Part shown: positions 1 to 10,781 of the stretch, piece by piece
Numbering within the stretch: the first letter of the stretch is position 1
Layout of the letters: the number at the start of each line of letters is the position of its first letter
Origin: Cymbomonas tetramitiformis
Taxonomy: Eukaryota; Chlorophyta; Pyramimonadophyceae; Pyramimonadales; Pyramimonadaceae
Direction: 5' to 3'
Assembly (NCBI GenBank): GCA_001247695.2
Contig: LGRX02014713.1
Span: 7,614 to 53,630 of the forward strand
DNA length: 46,017 nucleotides
The notes under the pieces: model-generated
What the model saw: the letters and a program-made list of their open reading frames with translations, nothing else
What the model was told of the DNA's origin: nothing
The model's database searches: none
Made by a program: the position numbers and the translations under genes

Positions 1-1256
1 TGCGGTGAGATGTAATAATGCGGTGAGATGTAATAATACGATGAGTAAACTATGACATTATGATACGTAAAATGATAATAAATGAGCGGTAAAACCAAGA
101 GAAAAGGGAAAAGAGAAAGGGGAAAAAAGAAAAGGGAAAAAAGAAAGAAAATCGGGCTCTAAGTACTACGTGGGCTCCTCAGGCTACGCACATTATACTA
201 GTAGAATCGCGCCCGGCGCGGTTATACTGGTCTCCCTTGGGAAGAATTGCGCCTATTAGTATAATCGCGCCCGATTCTAGACCATGAGGGGGGCACCACA
301 CGGACCCCTATTTTGGGTTTGGGTTTGGGTATTGGGTATGGTTTGGGGGTGTCGGGTGGTTTGGGGGCTTTAGGGAATTTGGGGGTATTAGGTATGGTTT
401 GGGGGGTATTGGGGGTATGTTTGGGGGTATTAGGGTATGTGGTTTGGGGGTATTAGGGTATGGTTTGGGGGTTTTGGGGTATGGTTGGGGGTATTGAGCG
501 GTATTAGGCGGTAGACGCTGAGACGCTGAGACGCTGAGACGCGGTAATAATGCGGTGAGATGTAATAATACGGTGAGTAAACTATGATATTATGATACGT
601 AAAATGATAATAAATGAGCGGTAAAACCAAGAGAAAAGGGAAAAGAGAAAGGGGAAAAAAGAAAAGGGAAAAAAGAAAGAAAAACGGGCTCTAAGTACTA
701 CGTGGGCTCCTCAGGCTACGCACATTATACTAGTAGAATCGCGCCCGGCGCGGTTATACTGGTCTCCCTTGGGAAGAATCGCGCCTATTAGTATAATCGC
801 GCCGATTCTAGACCAAGGGGAGGGGGGCACCCATACGGACCCCCTATTTTGGGTTTGGGCTTGGGTATTGGGTATGGTTTGGGGGTGTCGGGGTGTGGTT
901 TGGGGGTTTTAGGGGAATTTGGGGGGTATTAGGGTATGGTTTGGGGTTTGGGGTATGTTTGGGGGTATTAGGGTATGGTTTGGGGGTTTTTGGGGTATGG
1001 TTGGGGGGGTATTAAGCGGTATTAGGCGGTAGACGCTGAGACGCTGAGACGCCGAGACGCTGAGACGCGGTAATAATGCGGTGAGATGTAATAATGCGGT
1101 GAGATGTAATAATACGATGAGTAAACTATGATATTATGATATGTAAAATGATGATAAATGAGCGGTAAAACCAAGAGAAAAGGGAAAAGAGAAAGGGGAA
1201 AAAAGAAAGAAAATCGGGCTCTAAGTACTACGTGGGCTCCGCAGGCTACGCACACT
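1..1256. repeat. Tandem ~531-545 bp repeat units with G-rich core
   Basis: Three direct copies are visible. The marker GAGCGGTAAAACCAAGAG starts near 84, 615 and 1160, giving periods of about 531 and 545 bp. Each full unit runs from an AT-rich segment (GGTGAGATGTAATAATACG) through a purine-rich AAAGGG/AAAGAAA tract and a GC-rich block (TCGCGCCCGGCGCGG). It then enters a G-rich, T-rich tract made of TTTGGG, TATTGGG and GGTTTGGGGG runs, and ends in repeats of GACGCTGAGAC. The third copy is cut off at the centre of the inverted repeat described next. Short open frames here are repeat translations, not genes. The G-tracts could form G-quadruplexes; that is inference. Confidence 0.9.
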
Positions 1257-1785
1257 CCGTACTTAAGCCCTCTCCCCCTCGCCCCCTCTGTTTTTTTCTC
1301 CTCTTTTTCTTTCTTTCTTTTTTCCCCTTTTTTTTCCACCGTCTCTTTTCTCTTTTCCCCTTTCTCTTTTCCCTTTTCTCTTGGTTTTACCGCTCATGTA
1401 TTATCATTTTACGTATCATAATATCATAGTTTACTCATCGTATTATTACATCTCACCGCATTATTACCGCGTCTCGGCGTCTCAGCGTCTCAGCGTCTCA
1501 GCGTCTACCGCCTATCACTCACCTAATACCCCCCAACATACCCCCAAAACCCCCAAACCATACCCTAATACCCCGCAAACCATACCCTAAACCCCCAAAC
1601 CACCTGACACCCCCAAAACCATACCCAATACCCAAACCCAAACTCAAACCCAAACCCAACATAGGGGGTCCGTATGGGTCTTCCTCTTGGTCTAGAATCG
1701 GCGCGATTCTTCCCAAGGGGGACCAGTATAACAGCGCCGGGCGCGATTCTACTAGCATAATCGCGCCCGGCGCGGTTATACTGAA
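750..1785. repeat. Large inverted repeat of the same family (~0.5 kb arms)
   Basis: From about 1290 onward the sequence is the reverse complement of the units to its left. TTGGTTTTACCGCTCAT near 1381 mirrors the GAGCGGTAAAACCAAG copies. The C-rich tract at 1520-1660 mirrors the G-rich tract, and GTCTAGAATCGGCGCGATTC at 1690 mirrors the block near 790-816. The centre is a ~50 bp non-repeated spacer around 1240-1290. The arms would form a very long hairpin. Foldback transposon ends or a palindromic amplification junction would both look like this. Confidence 0.85.
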
Positions 1786-1810
1786 ATCGGCACACATATG
1801 TGCGCCGCGC

Positions 1811-2354
1811 ACCTACACTATAACATATATATATATATTGTATACACCCTGCCACACCACTTACGGGCACGCAACGTGAAACAGGGGCACCCAAAATAGG
1901 GCCCTGATTAACCAGGACGGTATCAACCACCGCGGGGGGATAATATATATATAACTTCAACTAAACACAAACATGGTAGGATGATAACCCGTTCATTTCC
2001 ACAAATGTGATAAGTGGGCACACCTGTGTGAAGACACCTTCGACTATTCACAAAGTCCCCAAGCGATCAAGCATACATAGACATATATTCAATGAAAAGA
2101 TATAAACCAAATTATATGTAAAATCTCAAAATGTATGCAATATATATTTTTCTCCTATTAATATATTTTAGTCCCTGTCATCCTGTGTAACGACATATTA
2201 GAGAACTAGGCTAATGCTCACGATATATGTATACAACAGTATCTCATTTGGTTACGATCATATATGTATACAACAGTATCTCAGTATTACAGTTGATTTA
2301 GGAAGATTTAGGAAATTTGTTTGTAACTAAGGCCAAACTATGTGCTTATACATT
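1811..2354. other. AT-rich spacer, no gene seen
   Basis: The stretch contains several ATATATAT runs and a short direct repeat (ATATATGTATACAACAGTATCTCA near 2223 and 2261). No open frame with coding character and no recognised element was found. Confidence 0.5.
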
Positions 2355-2920
2355 ATTATACACTAATATAAACAATTTACACTAATAACAATCAAATTTA
2401 TCTCTGTGTAAGGTCCATGGACATGGTCTATCAGAATGGTGCAATATGGGCAGGTTCTGACTCCATAGTTGCCCATGTTAATTACTCTGTTATAATGCTC
2501 TACACAGAGACATGACCACCTAAAGAGGCGGTTAGGTCTCAAGGGGCCGCTCTGCCGGATACCCTTCCTGCCCGCAGAACCTCACAGCCCGTGTAGACAT
2601 CAGTATCACGCTGTCCACGCCCGTGATACTGATGTCTACACGGGCTGTGAGTTCCGCAGGCAGGAAGGGTATCCAGCAGGCAACCAGCCGCAGGACCCTA
2701 ACGCGCCACCATATCCACCCCCGCCTCTTAGGAGGTTAAGGAGGCTGAGGGTCTGCGGACTTTGTCTCTGTGTAGAGCATTATAACAGAGTAATTAACAT
2801 GGGCAACTATGGAGTCAGAACCTGCCCATATTGCACCATTCTGATAGACCATGTCCATGGACCTTACACAGAGATAAATTAGATTGTTATTAGTGTAAAT
2901 TGTTTATATTAGTGTATAAT
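2355..2920. repeat. 566 bp near-perfect palindrome (foldback element)
   Basis: The left arm begins ATTATACACTAATATAAAC and the right arm ends with its reverse complement at 2920. Both arms carry the same ~200 bp outer segment (for example CATGGACATGGTCTATCAG on the left and CTGATAGACCATGTCCATG on the right). The centre, near 2618-2622, is a tight hairpin: GTAGACATCAGTATCAC pairs with GTGATACTGATGTCTAC across about 11 nt. The middle of the arms differs at about 2520-2560 and 2695-2760, so the hairpin has an internal bulge. It has no coding capacity. It resembles a foldback/MITE-type element, and the TA-rich outer ends may be a TA target site. Confidence 0.85.
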
Positions 2921-3438
2921 ATAAACATGATTCATCATGTTTATACGTGTTGATGCATAGATCGCATCGACACGAACATGCACTACATCACGGGAAATTG
3001 TCGATGGCTCTCGTTAGGCAATAATGCAGCAAATGACGTCACAGCGTCTCAACGCACACAACATACCCGGGACAAACGCCGGGCACGCGCTGCGCGCTTC
3101 ATCATTGCACGTTGCGCTGCATATCTCGCATAATATCGACCGCTGCAGAATAAACAGCGTAAACAGTGCGCGAGGAGATATCGTCGCAATTACATTTGTT
3201 CGTACATACGCCGTCAGCAGATAACAGCGCGACAAGGTGTGCATGTGCCACATAAATGTACGGCGATCACATATGCGCACAGGAATGATTCGCAGCTGTA
3301 AGAATTGCGCAGTAAGAGATGCGGGCACAGAAATCATCAGCGGAATCATGATCCGCGCGCAGATTGGCACTCGTATCATGTGCTAAGTATATGGCGACGA
3401 TATGTGTTCTTCATCAACAGCGCGCACAATTGCGATAT
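2921..3438. other. No gene recognised
   Basis: Open frames of 66-121 codons exist on both strands but show no domain, and their composition looks like translated non-coding sequence. Nothing else was identified. Confidence 0.4.
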
Positions 3439-3969
3439 TCATGATTGCAATAAATCACTTGCAACGTCAGTATCGCCATCGTCTGAAATTTCTGCACTCG
3501 TAGCCCGTTCTAATTGATGCCTAGGTTTCCTCTTATTTCTGGAATGGGGTGTAGCTGACTCTATATCATCTTCTGAAGAATCAATTGCCTCCATGTCGAA
3601 CATTTCATGATGGTCATATTCAAGTAAATCAGCTTGTTTCATTTGTTTGTAGCATCTTTTGCATAAATGCGAACCGGTTTTCAAATAACCTGATGCATTA
3701 AAACAGCCCTGGTAGGCTTCTTTGTACAAACTTCTGTCACTGAGCATGTCCTCTAGTTTTGTAATGAACTCATGTCTGGCATGGTGCAATTTTGGCGCGG
3801 ATTCCGCAACCTCCCTGTTTGACTGCATATCATCCATACCCCCTTCATGTAGACATACGCAGCAAGTGAAAAATACTGATTGTCTATCTGGTGTACTCAG
3901 CATCATAGTCTCTGGCGTCCCTATTTTCTTTTGACATGTCATCAACGGTTTTTCTAGCCTTATGTGCAC
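3439..3969 (-). CDS. Cys-rich, acidic-tailed protein segment (possible zinc finger exon)
   Basis: Read on the minus strand, the C-terminal two thirds look like real protein. There is a CCVC pair, then a region rich in charged residues, then LCKRCYKQMKQ (a second C-x2-C), followed by an acidic Ser/Asp tail. Paired CxxC...CxxC motifs of this kind resemble the N-terminal finger of some Helitron-associated proteins, but the match is weak and from memory. The first ~35 residues of the open frame may be intron or another frame. The Lys/Ala-rich open frame lies just upstream (4022-4885), and its own frame continues past a TAA into this interval for about 40 codons. The two are probably parts of one spliced or broken gene. 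Function unknown. Confidence 0.45.
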   Translation of the reverse strand: MHIRLEKPLMTCQKKIGTPETMMLSTPDRQSVFFTCCVCLHEGGMDDMQSNREVAESAPKLHHARHEFITKLEDMLSDRSLYKEAYQGCFNASGYLKTGSHLCKRCYKQMKQADLLEYDHHEMFDMEAIDSSEDDIESATPHSRNKRKPRHQLERATSAEISDDGDTDVASDLLQS

Positions 3970-4021
3970 GCTGATTCCGGCCTGATTTCTGGGTTACCTT
4001 TACTTTTTCGGCCTCGTGAGC

Positions 4022-4771
4022 TTATGCTGCTATCTTAGCTTCTGCTTCTTTCTTAGCTTCTACGGCTGCTTTCTTAGCTCCAACGGCATCTTTCTTTAAT
4101 ATTGCTGCCGCTTTCTTAGCTTCTGCTTCTTTCTTAGCTTCTGCTTCTTTCTTAGCTTCTACTGCTTGCTTAGCTGCTTTTTTAGCTGCTCTGGTAGCCC
4201 TCTGATAGTCTGCTTTACGTTGTTTCTGGATAGGAGATAATGTAGAACTGGCTCCCCCTCCCAATAGACTACTTGAAGTGTATTCAATTGGTTCTTGGTC
4301 AATCCTGAGGGTTGTGTAAGGATTGTGTGTGCATGTCAATATGGCTGGTCTGTCACTTGGGTCAATTGGGCTCGAATTGTGCCCATCAAGTTTGTTGTCC
4401 TCTTCAGTGGAGGGAAGAAGTATTGCAGGACTTCGAACATAGTCAGATGTACTGCTCTTATATTCATCCGGTGAAAGAAATGAACTTGTGTATATCAATG
4501 TAGCCGGACTACGTATCGGGTTGCATAAGTTGAATCCAAATCCCTTTGGATCTTCATCATTGCCTAGGGGTGGAAGAGGAGGGCTTGTACTTATCATTGT
4601 TGCAGGAGTGCTAATTGCGTTGGGCAACTGTATTACTTTCACATGTTTGTCATCTTCATCACTCACAATTGAAATCAGATTGGCCTTAGAAGATAGATCT
4701 TGATGATCAAATCTGAATGGGTCTGTGATAGTATCAGTATACGTAGAATCTATTCTAATGGAATGCAACAC
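4022..4771 (-). CDS. Low-complexity Ser/Thr/Pro then Lys/Ala-repeat protein
   Basis: The frame is open from about 4885 down to 4022, but no ATG was found in its first part, so an upstream exon is likely. The protein has four or five degenerate repeats of a (S/R)PA(T/I)(L/M)I-type motif within residues ~55-150. A basic helix-forming tail follows, made of repeated KKEAEAKKEAEAKKAA units (last ~75 residues, probably a coiled coil or single alpha helix). A stop at 4022 is followed in the same frame by ~40 more sensible codons, so the stop may be a mutation or lie in an intron. The Cys-rich segment at 3439-3969 is the likely continuation. No family was recognised. Confidence 0.5.
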   Translation of the reverse strand: MLHSIRIDSTYTDTITDPFRFDHQDLSSKANLISIVSDEDDKHVKVIQLPNAISTPATMISTSPPLPPLGNDEDPKGFGFNLCNPIRSPATLIYTSSFLSPDEYKSSTSDYVRSPAILLPSTEEDNKLDGHNSSPIDPSDRPAILTCTHNPYTTLRIDQEPIEYTSSSLLGGGASSTLSPIQKQRKADYQRATRAAKKAAKQAVEAKKEAEAKKEAEAKKAAAILKKDAVGAKKAAVEAKKEAEAKIAA

Positions 4772-4893
4772 AAAAGGATCTTGGTCAATTCTAATAGATT
4801 TGAGTTCATAGGGATCATCATGATGGTCTTCATTAGTGTATACCTGGGTTTGAGAAGTATCATCACATGGAATGTTGCTGGTGTCATTGTTCT

Positions 4894-4912
4894 ATTTAGG
4901 GTTTTAGGGTTT
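4894..4912 (-). promoter_or_regulatory. Double telo-box upstream of the minus-strand gene
   Basis: On the minus strand the sequence reads AAACCCTAAAACCCTAAA. That is two AAACCCTA-type telo-boxes, which in green plants are common near the 5' ends of housekeeping genes. It sits just before the open frame 4885-4022, so a promoter or 5' leader role is plausible. It could also be a scrap of interstitial telomere repeat. Confidence 0.4.
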
Positions 4913-4972
4913 CGGTTGCGTTTAAAATGCACGACACGGACATTCACGACGTGATGTTTGACAGGAAACAAT

Positions 4973-6695
4973 GGGCGATATCGCGCGATATAAGATAAAA
5001 CTAAGCCCTAATATCGACCCTAGACACCAAGTAAAACTTTTATCAAACACTAAACATGTAGTTAGGGCAACCGGTTACTAATAGGTTAGGTGTAACACGC
5101 GTGTGTATACACCCAATATGTGATCCACCGACATCACGTTGAGAATGAATACATTTCTATAAATATTTTGGCAATCGATGGAAGTTGAGTGTGTTTAAGT
5201 GCTTTTCAGGACTGTCTTCAAAAGTGAATTTGACGCATTTGACGCTGAGAAAATCAAGTTTGAGTGGTTGTTACGTTTCCGTAACACGGAGCTGGTTAGG
5301 GGTTAAACATTTCCACAAGAAACGCCTCGCATCGAAGAACACCTCCAAGCACCCCCGCAGAGTGGCCCTCCCTAGACTCCCGTGGCGGGCCTGCGCTAGA
5401 ATCTTTAGCACAGGCGGTTCAAAGTTGACCAAGTGTAAGATAGACTTTGATTTGGTGTTGAATGCATGCATTGCCGGCAGCAAACACATACACAAAAACC
5501 TCCATCTTTGCACGATGCACGTTGGACAGTCTGTTGGTTGGTACTTACGTAGTTGGGGGCTGCTCTCGGTGGTGCATACAATTATACGGCCATGGACACA
5601 TCAGCGCTCCCCGTTTTGGCCAGCCCAAGGGAAACTCGCGCGCATAGCAAACAGCACTCTCCGGAGTCTCCTCTTCGGCACGCAACACAATGTGCACCGT
5701 CAAGAGATGCTGGACCACTTGATCGCGGCTGTGGCTGAGCAGGTGCGCATATTTTGCTGTGGACCTGGCACACACACACACACATGTGATTTCATGTTTT
5801 TTATATTCTGCCACTAATCGATGCTCTCCACTTTCATTTTTGATATTCTGAATAGTCGGGTCACATGTCTGGGTACACGATGGATATACCCCAATGATTT
5901 CAGACATTGCAATTGCATCGTCTACTACCATGTGCTGGAAAGTTTGCGGTGGGCATGAATGCTAAGTGTTCCAGTGAGTCAGCGTCGTGCCAGGGATTGT
6001 TCACATGCAAATGGACAACTGTCCTCGGCAGCCTGCGCCTGACAAGGCATGACTGACGCGATGGCGCCTGTCATAGTTGGAATTGAACATATTTTCACAC
6101 TAGCTGCATCACAATATTCGATATGGTGTGGGGACCTCTTGCAGCATTGAAGTCTGTTACCTAAAAGCAGCACACTGCGGAGTCATCGAATCATCCACAA
6201 CTGCTGCATAGCTGGGGAAATTATCGCTGACAATCAACGTAACAAATTCTGGATACACATACTATACCCACGGAAATAACTTTTACGCAAATCAGTGCTG
6301 TTGGCGTGTTCTTTACTTTTGCCATTTTATTATATGTATAAAATTCAACTTAAATTCAGTGCAATACTTCGCACTCCAATATGTGTATCGTTCCACACAC
6401 AAAAAACTGTAGTTCAAGCAGATGATGAGCTGCATTCACATGTGCATGCAGTGTCTGAGTGAGATGCTTTCATCATCGGCATGCGCGTCTTCATCATATC
6501 ATGCATTCAGGGTTTGCGTGTGTTTCATGCAGGGGCTGGGGTGTCAGTCTGTGTACTACAGCATGCATGCATATTCTTTGCGTAATCGGTTTTCTATCTA
6601 AGATCATCAGGTGGTGCACTGTACTAGCGCAAACATTGTATAGATTTCATATGCTAGACCTGATTTCCCTCCTTGTCTGCTGTGTGATGGTACAG
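4973..6695. other. Possible introns/exons upstream of the TPR-like exon; no certain gene
   Basis: One plus-strand stretch, about 5640-5742, could be an exon. It is open in a frame reading LFGTQHNVHRQEMLDHLIAA and ends at CAG|GTGCGC, a possible donor. The open frame 5185-5817 has no recognised domain and may be chance. A CA-dinucleotide run (5769-5784) and an AT-rich region (6230-6420) are present. Nothing else can be supported. Confidence 0.25.
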
Positions 6696-6881
6696 GACTC
6701 ACTTCCATACGGCGAGCCGGAGACGTGGTATCTCCCTGTGCGACAATGTCTAGGGGCGGTGCTGTACCACATGGGCAACTTCTCGGAGGCGGCGGCCGCC
6801 TTTCGAAAGGATCTCCTGCAACATCCAAATAATGCATGGTCCATCTGGGGGCTGGTCAATGCAGTGATATTCAAAAGTGAG
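6696..6881 (+). CDS. TPR-like exon (62 codons)
   Basis: The exon begins after a clear acceptor (TGTGTGATGGTACAG|GAC) and ends at a good donor (AGTGAG|GTAAGG); both boundaries are in phase 0. The peptide contains a PVRQCLGAVLYHMGNFSEA segment and then FRKDLLQHPNNAWSIWGL. This is the helix-turn-helix pattern of tetratricopeptide repeats, close to the last repeat of large TPR proteins (W..PVR..LG..L...G...EA...+.DL..+P.N.W...GL). The frame remains open to 7241 and ends in a segment (TWKLSDIALSTPCHEF) like the usual C-terminus of that family. Either the donor is not used, or a further in-frame exon lies there. Upstream exons are not resolved. Confidence 0.55.
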
Positions 6882-7241
6882 GTAAGGCAAGAAGCAGTTA
6901 GCGGCTCACCGCCTGCCGCTACTGGTGGTCATAACGTCACGTATTACAACATCAATGGCGACTCTTCTAAAGTGTGGCACCTCGCTCACTCAGTAACTCC
7001 CAAGAATGACAGTACTGGTGCAGCGGCGGACACAAATGTCAACCATTCATCTTTCGTCGACTTCAAGAGGCTACCCGCAGCAAACTCAAAGGAAGTGACG
7101 AAGTTCACTGGGACTTCTATTGGCAAACAACAGATTCCCCACATTTCAGCTGCACTCAACACGTGGAAGCTCAGTGACATCGCGCTGTCCACGCCATGCC
7201 ACGAGTTCCATGCTTTGCGGGATTACTTTCATAAGCAGTGA

Positions 7242-7540
7242 AAAATCTGCTTACAACTTCAAGAGGGAACACGCTGGCACTATACACTGTCCACGCCTAT
7301 GGAGCTGCTAGCTATTCCATGTAATAATGCATCGGGTGTTGCAACCATGCTGACTGCAAAATTGGTGTGGCGGGTGCAATCTTACTTCATCACTTTACGT
7401 CAATTTGCCATCATTTTGGCAGTGCTGCCAGTCTGAATCTGTGGCCTAGCGTGAACGGGTGTATGCAGCTACATTTTCTGCCATGTTGTGCATGGGATCA
7501 CAAGTCATAAAGGCGGCTCACAATTTCACCTAATGAAATT
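7242..7540. other. 3' flank of the TPR-like exon; no gene
   Basis: No domain-bearing frame was seen here. CAATTTCACC TAATGAAATTG near 7521-7541 forms a small inverted repeat at the edge of the following foldback element. Confidence 0.4.
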
Positions 7541-7741
7541 GTGGACCTATTGGAATATGTTAGAATGATATCCACAACCGCGCAGTGCGAGTGACCAAGC
7601 ATCAATATAATCCAACAAAAAATCGGTTAAGTACGACAATAAGTATAGCTAACCGATTATTTTGTTGGATTATATCGATGCTTGGTCCCTCGCACTGCAC
7701 GCGGTTGTCGATATCATCCTAACGTATTCCAATAGGTCCAC
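7541..7741. repeat. 201 bp foldback (long imperfect hairpin)
   Basis: The left end GTGGACCTATTGGAATATGT pairs with the right end ACGTATTCCAATAGGTCCAC. Inner parts also pair, for example AAGCATCAATATAATCCAAC with GTTGGATTATATCGATGCTT. The loop, about 7625-7650, contains AATCGGTTA/TAACCGATT. There are only a few mismatches per arm. The size and shape fit a MITE or a young hairpin-RNA locus; no coding content. Confidence 0.8.
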
Positions 7742-8791
7742 ATTCGCAGGTCGGGCACATGGCACCCATAGGGGGGCAGTATTGACCCGATTAGAGGAAG
7801 CAACTCATATCGATAAATTGGTCATCGTAATGCAATATTTGCGCATACATGTTCTGCGACTTTGTATGTGAGCGATTTTTAAAATATTGCATATGTGTAT
7901 GATACATATATTATAGCTCATGCCAGTCGCTTGGTAGTAAGCCAGAGTGTAATTAAAATTTTAAAAAGGTTGCCTACCATTGTACTTAGCATCAGTTTTG
8001 TTGGTCACTCAAAATTAAGAATCGTCAAATGGGTGAGCAAATGGATCTAGTCGCAACAATATTGCATGCATACACCTAGCACATTGTATTTCCAAGGTTC
8101 TTATGTGACATAATTTCGAAAAGGTGCGTAAAACGGGAGTAAACATCGGTCAATTGCAAAAGTCAACAAAACAATATAGCCGTTGGGAATATATTTATCG
8201 GGTTATTTTAGACCTTGTATGGGTGTCATGTTGTGGTGGGCATACCTCTTACTACATTATTGCAATCAAGTCGCACTTTCGTCGTCGTACTCGTGCGGGA
8301 ACGTCTGCACTTATTACTTGTTACACACCAGAAAATGGTCACAAAGTAATACGGCATAGTAGCCCAAACGGATAAGAACAAAGAGTCTAGAATGGTAAGA
8401 GCTGTCAAAACTGCCGCAACAATCGCAACAATCGCACGTACCTACATAGCACCGATACAAAACCACCACAGTGTATCTATAAAGCGGGAAATAGTCAAGA
8501 GCAGTAGAGCACCACATCGCCCATTCCGGCAGGAACACCATCAAACGGCGAAAGTCACACGAGTATATACTGAGGGATGCGACACCGTAACTGTCAGCAC
8601 ACCCGGGTTGTCTGTATTATGTACTCCGTATTATAGAATATGATGACAATCTGTAGGGTTCGGCATATTGCCGCGGTAACAACTTGCATGTTACGGCGGG
8701 TTAACATACCCACGTATTTATTTTTTATCAAACGTATGATCGACTTTCAACAGGTGTCCCTCATAATAGGCCGTTCGTAGACTCGGGTGTT
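7742..8791. other. No gene recognised
   Basis: Frames of 60-83 codons at 8124-8643 overlap each other on both strands without any domain. No repeats were noticed apart from AT-rich tracts. Confidence 0.35.
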
Positions 8792-8977
8792 GGTACAAAA
8801 CCTAGTGGTTTTTGTACACTATGTAGTGGCGTACCACTATATAGTGGAACCGGTACACTATATAGTGTACCAGTTCCACTATACGAGTGGAATTGACCAC
8901 TATATAGTGTACCAGTTCCACGATATAGTGGAACTGGTACACTATATAGTGTACCAATTTCACTACATAGTGGAACT
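8792..8977. repeat. Array of short perfect palindromes (CACTATATAGTG core)
   Basis: Two kinds of palindrome alternate: GGTACACTATATAGTGTACC (20 bp, e.g. 8852-8871 and 8937-8956) and TTCCACTATATAGTGGAA or variants of it (CCACTATATAGTGG at 8834-8847, TTCCACGATATAGTGGAA near 8916-8933). They lie about 20 bp apart, and a GTACAAAACC/GGTTTTTGTAC hairpin sits at the left edge. Because both arms share the TATATA centre, neighbouring units can also pair with each other. The open frame through the array only translates the repeat. Confidence 0.85.
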
Positions 8978-9308
8978 ACTACATTCTTGTCTATTACATT
9001 TTGCTAAATTGGCTCATTCGCTTAAATAGCTGCTAGGAGCTTCCTCGAAGGTCCTTTGAAATTTTGGGGACCCATGTTGTCAAGTTCTCGAGCTGCTCTT
9101 TCTGCAGTGTCTTGTCAAAATTTTGATCCGAGGTCATCTTGGCCCTCTAAATATTGGTTAAAGTAGCCTTACCTGAGTATCAGTCAATTTGATATACTGC
9201 TTGAGTAACAAACCATCGAGATTAGGGTTTAAGGAATGATGCCTCGACAATCTTCAATCATTCCTCGATACTACTCGACGAGGACCCCGCCCTCCCGATA
9301 TGATAGAA

Positions 9309-9472
9309 ATGGTGCACTATATAGTGGAACTGTATTTTTGCGAGCGACGGTTCAAAAAATTGAATGACATACAGTACACATTTACAAGATCCCGACAACC
9401 CGATGACATCTTCGCGTGTTGGGTACGCCACTATATGAAAAATCACGTTCCACTATATAGTGTACCAGTCCC
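9309..9472. repeat. Second small cluster of CACTATATAGTG palindromes
   Basis: GGTGCACTATATAGTGGAAC (9310-9329), CGCCACTATATGAAA (near 9428) and GTTCCACTATATAGTGTACC (near 9449-9468) match the units at 8.8-9.0 kb. About 300 bp of unrelated sequence (8978-9308) separates the clusters. The two clusters may mark the ends of one element of ~0.7 kb. Confidence 0.7.
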
Positions 9473-10259
9473 ACTAGGTTTTAGACAAAAATCACTAGGT
9501 TATGTCATGTCACCCGTAGACTCCCTAAAGGACTTAGACAAAAGCCTGCATTGTCCGCCGTACTATCAAAATGCCCTACAAAATTTGGACCCGTTTCCCG
9601 ACGTGCTGTACCCGGCATGTAGCCGGCATGTACCAAGGCCAAGTACATGCGTACCTACCCCGCCCTTCCCAACTCGGAGCCCAATAATCAGTGAAAATCC
9701 GAGTTGTAAAAAAGTGCAATATTTTCACATATATGTCAAGCCAATAAGTGACTTAGACATCCTTGAAAAAATTCGATGTAAAATATTGAGTTATTCCTTC
9801 AGAAATGGACATCCGAAAAACTGGACTGGCGTGTACTTACGTGTACGGACGTGTAGCAATTACACGGGTACACATGTACGTGGGTTCCATGATTTAGTAC
9901 ATGCGGGGTACACGTGTACGAACATGAACACGTGAAAGTGTACCCCGCATGTACGGGGCGGGTACACGAGCGATACACTGAAAACCGTACACGTGCACCG
10001 GACATGTACAACAGACAATCTGGCATTTTTAACTCTTTGAACCTACTTTTAGACGACGTTTTCTTTTTGCTTCTGTACTTTCTTTTTAGACCAAATTTGG
10101 CATCACACGTCATCAAATCGCATAAGCATATTCTTGACACGTCATGACACGTCATCGTATCGCACAGTAAACCGTTGACACGTGGCACTATGATATGTGT
10201 TTATCGAGTTTTTTATCTCCGTCGCCAAGGTAATAGAACAACATAAGAACGCAGAAGAA

Positions 10260-10496
10260 GCAATCAACGGAGAGAGATATCTTTATTTGGGATTGGGTGT
10301 GTTCATAAACACAAGCCCCGCGTCAAAAAACGCGACTATACAACTATCATCACACGGGTATTGTTGCATGAACGTTGTCTTTTCGTTTAATTACAAATAG
10401 CATGTTTGCTAGTGTTAGTAGTGTTACAATATAGATATGTCGCAAAAGCCATAAGTCAGCAACCAATGGTCGTACAACATATCATAGCGTTACTAT
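10260..10496 (+). repeat. Dispersed direct repeat, copy 1
   Basis: This copy is nearly identical to 12161-12391: shared CAATCAACGGAGAGAGATAT, GTGTTCATAAACACAAGCCC, a CGCGTCAAAAAACGCG hairpin, and CATCACACGGGTATTGTTGC. Weaker similarity extends upstream to about 10040 and includes a G-box (GACACGTGGCA near 10178) and CACGTCATC motifs. A small indel separates the copies at GCAACCAATGGTCG. This could be a mobile element end or a duplicated non-coding RNA or UTR. The hairpin followed by a pyrimidine-poor tail is the only structural clue. Confidence 0.8.
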
Positions 10497-10647
10497 AATC
10501 ACTAACTAAGGCATTATCCGGCACGTCCGTCATTTCGTAGGTAAAAAAGCAATATCGCGGTAATATTGTTCTTCGGTTTGACGATGAGGTTGTTCAAGTT
10601 GCTACCACGTAGTGCATACTTGGTGCACGTGTGCTGTCAATTCTACC

Positions 10648-10781
10648 GTACAGTAATCACTCACTTTTAAGAAAACCCGACGTTAAGAAAGCAGCCAGCG
10701 TTTGGGGGGGGTACCCAACTCGATGAGTACGGCTGGCTGGCCCAAAATCCCTGTTTTCTTAAATATGGGCGATTACTGTAC
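10648..10781. repeat. 134 bp inverted repeat
   Basis: GTACAGTAATCACTCACTTT at the left mirrors a right arm ending GCGATTACTGTAC, with a shared TTAAGAAAAC/GTTTTCTTAA step. Inside, CAGCCAGC pairs with GGCTGGCTG. A G8 run (GGGGGGGG near 10704-10711) lies in the loop region. It is MITE-like and has no coding content. Confidence 0.6.

Noticed and set aside
298..480. Telomere array
   Set aside because: TTTGGG/TATTGGG/GGTTTGGGGG words are too irregular and lie inside a tandem unit, so not a functional telomere tract.
1022..1421. Open frames of ~87-105 codons on both strands
   Set aside because: They translate the tandem/inverted repeat and its purine tract, with no domain.
5185..5817. 210-codon plus-strand frame as one gene
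   Set aside because: No domain over its length; only a short part near 5640-5742 might be an exon.
8787..9029. 80-codon frame rich in VHYIVYQFHY repeats
   Set aside because: It is the direct translation of the palindrome array.
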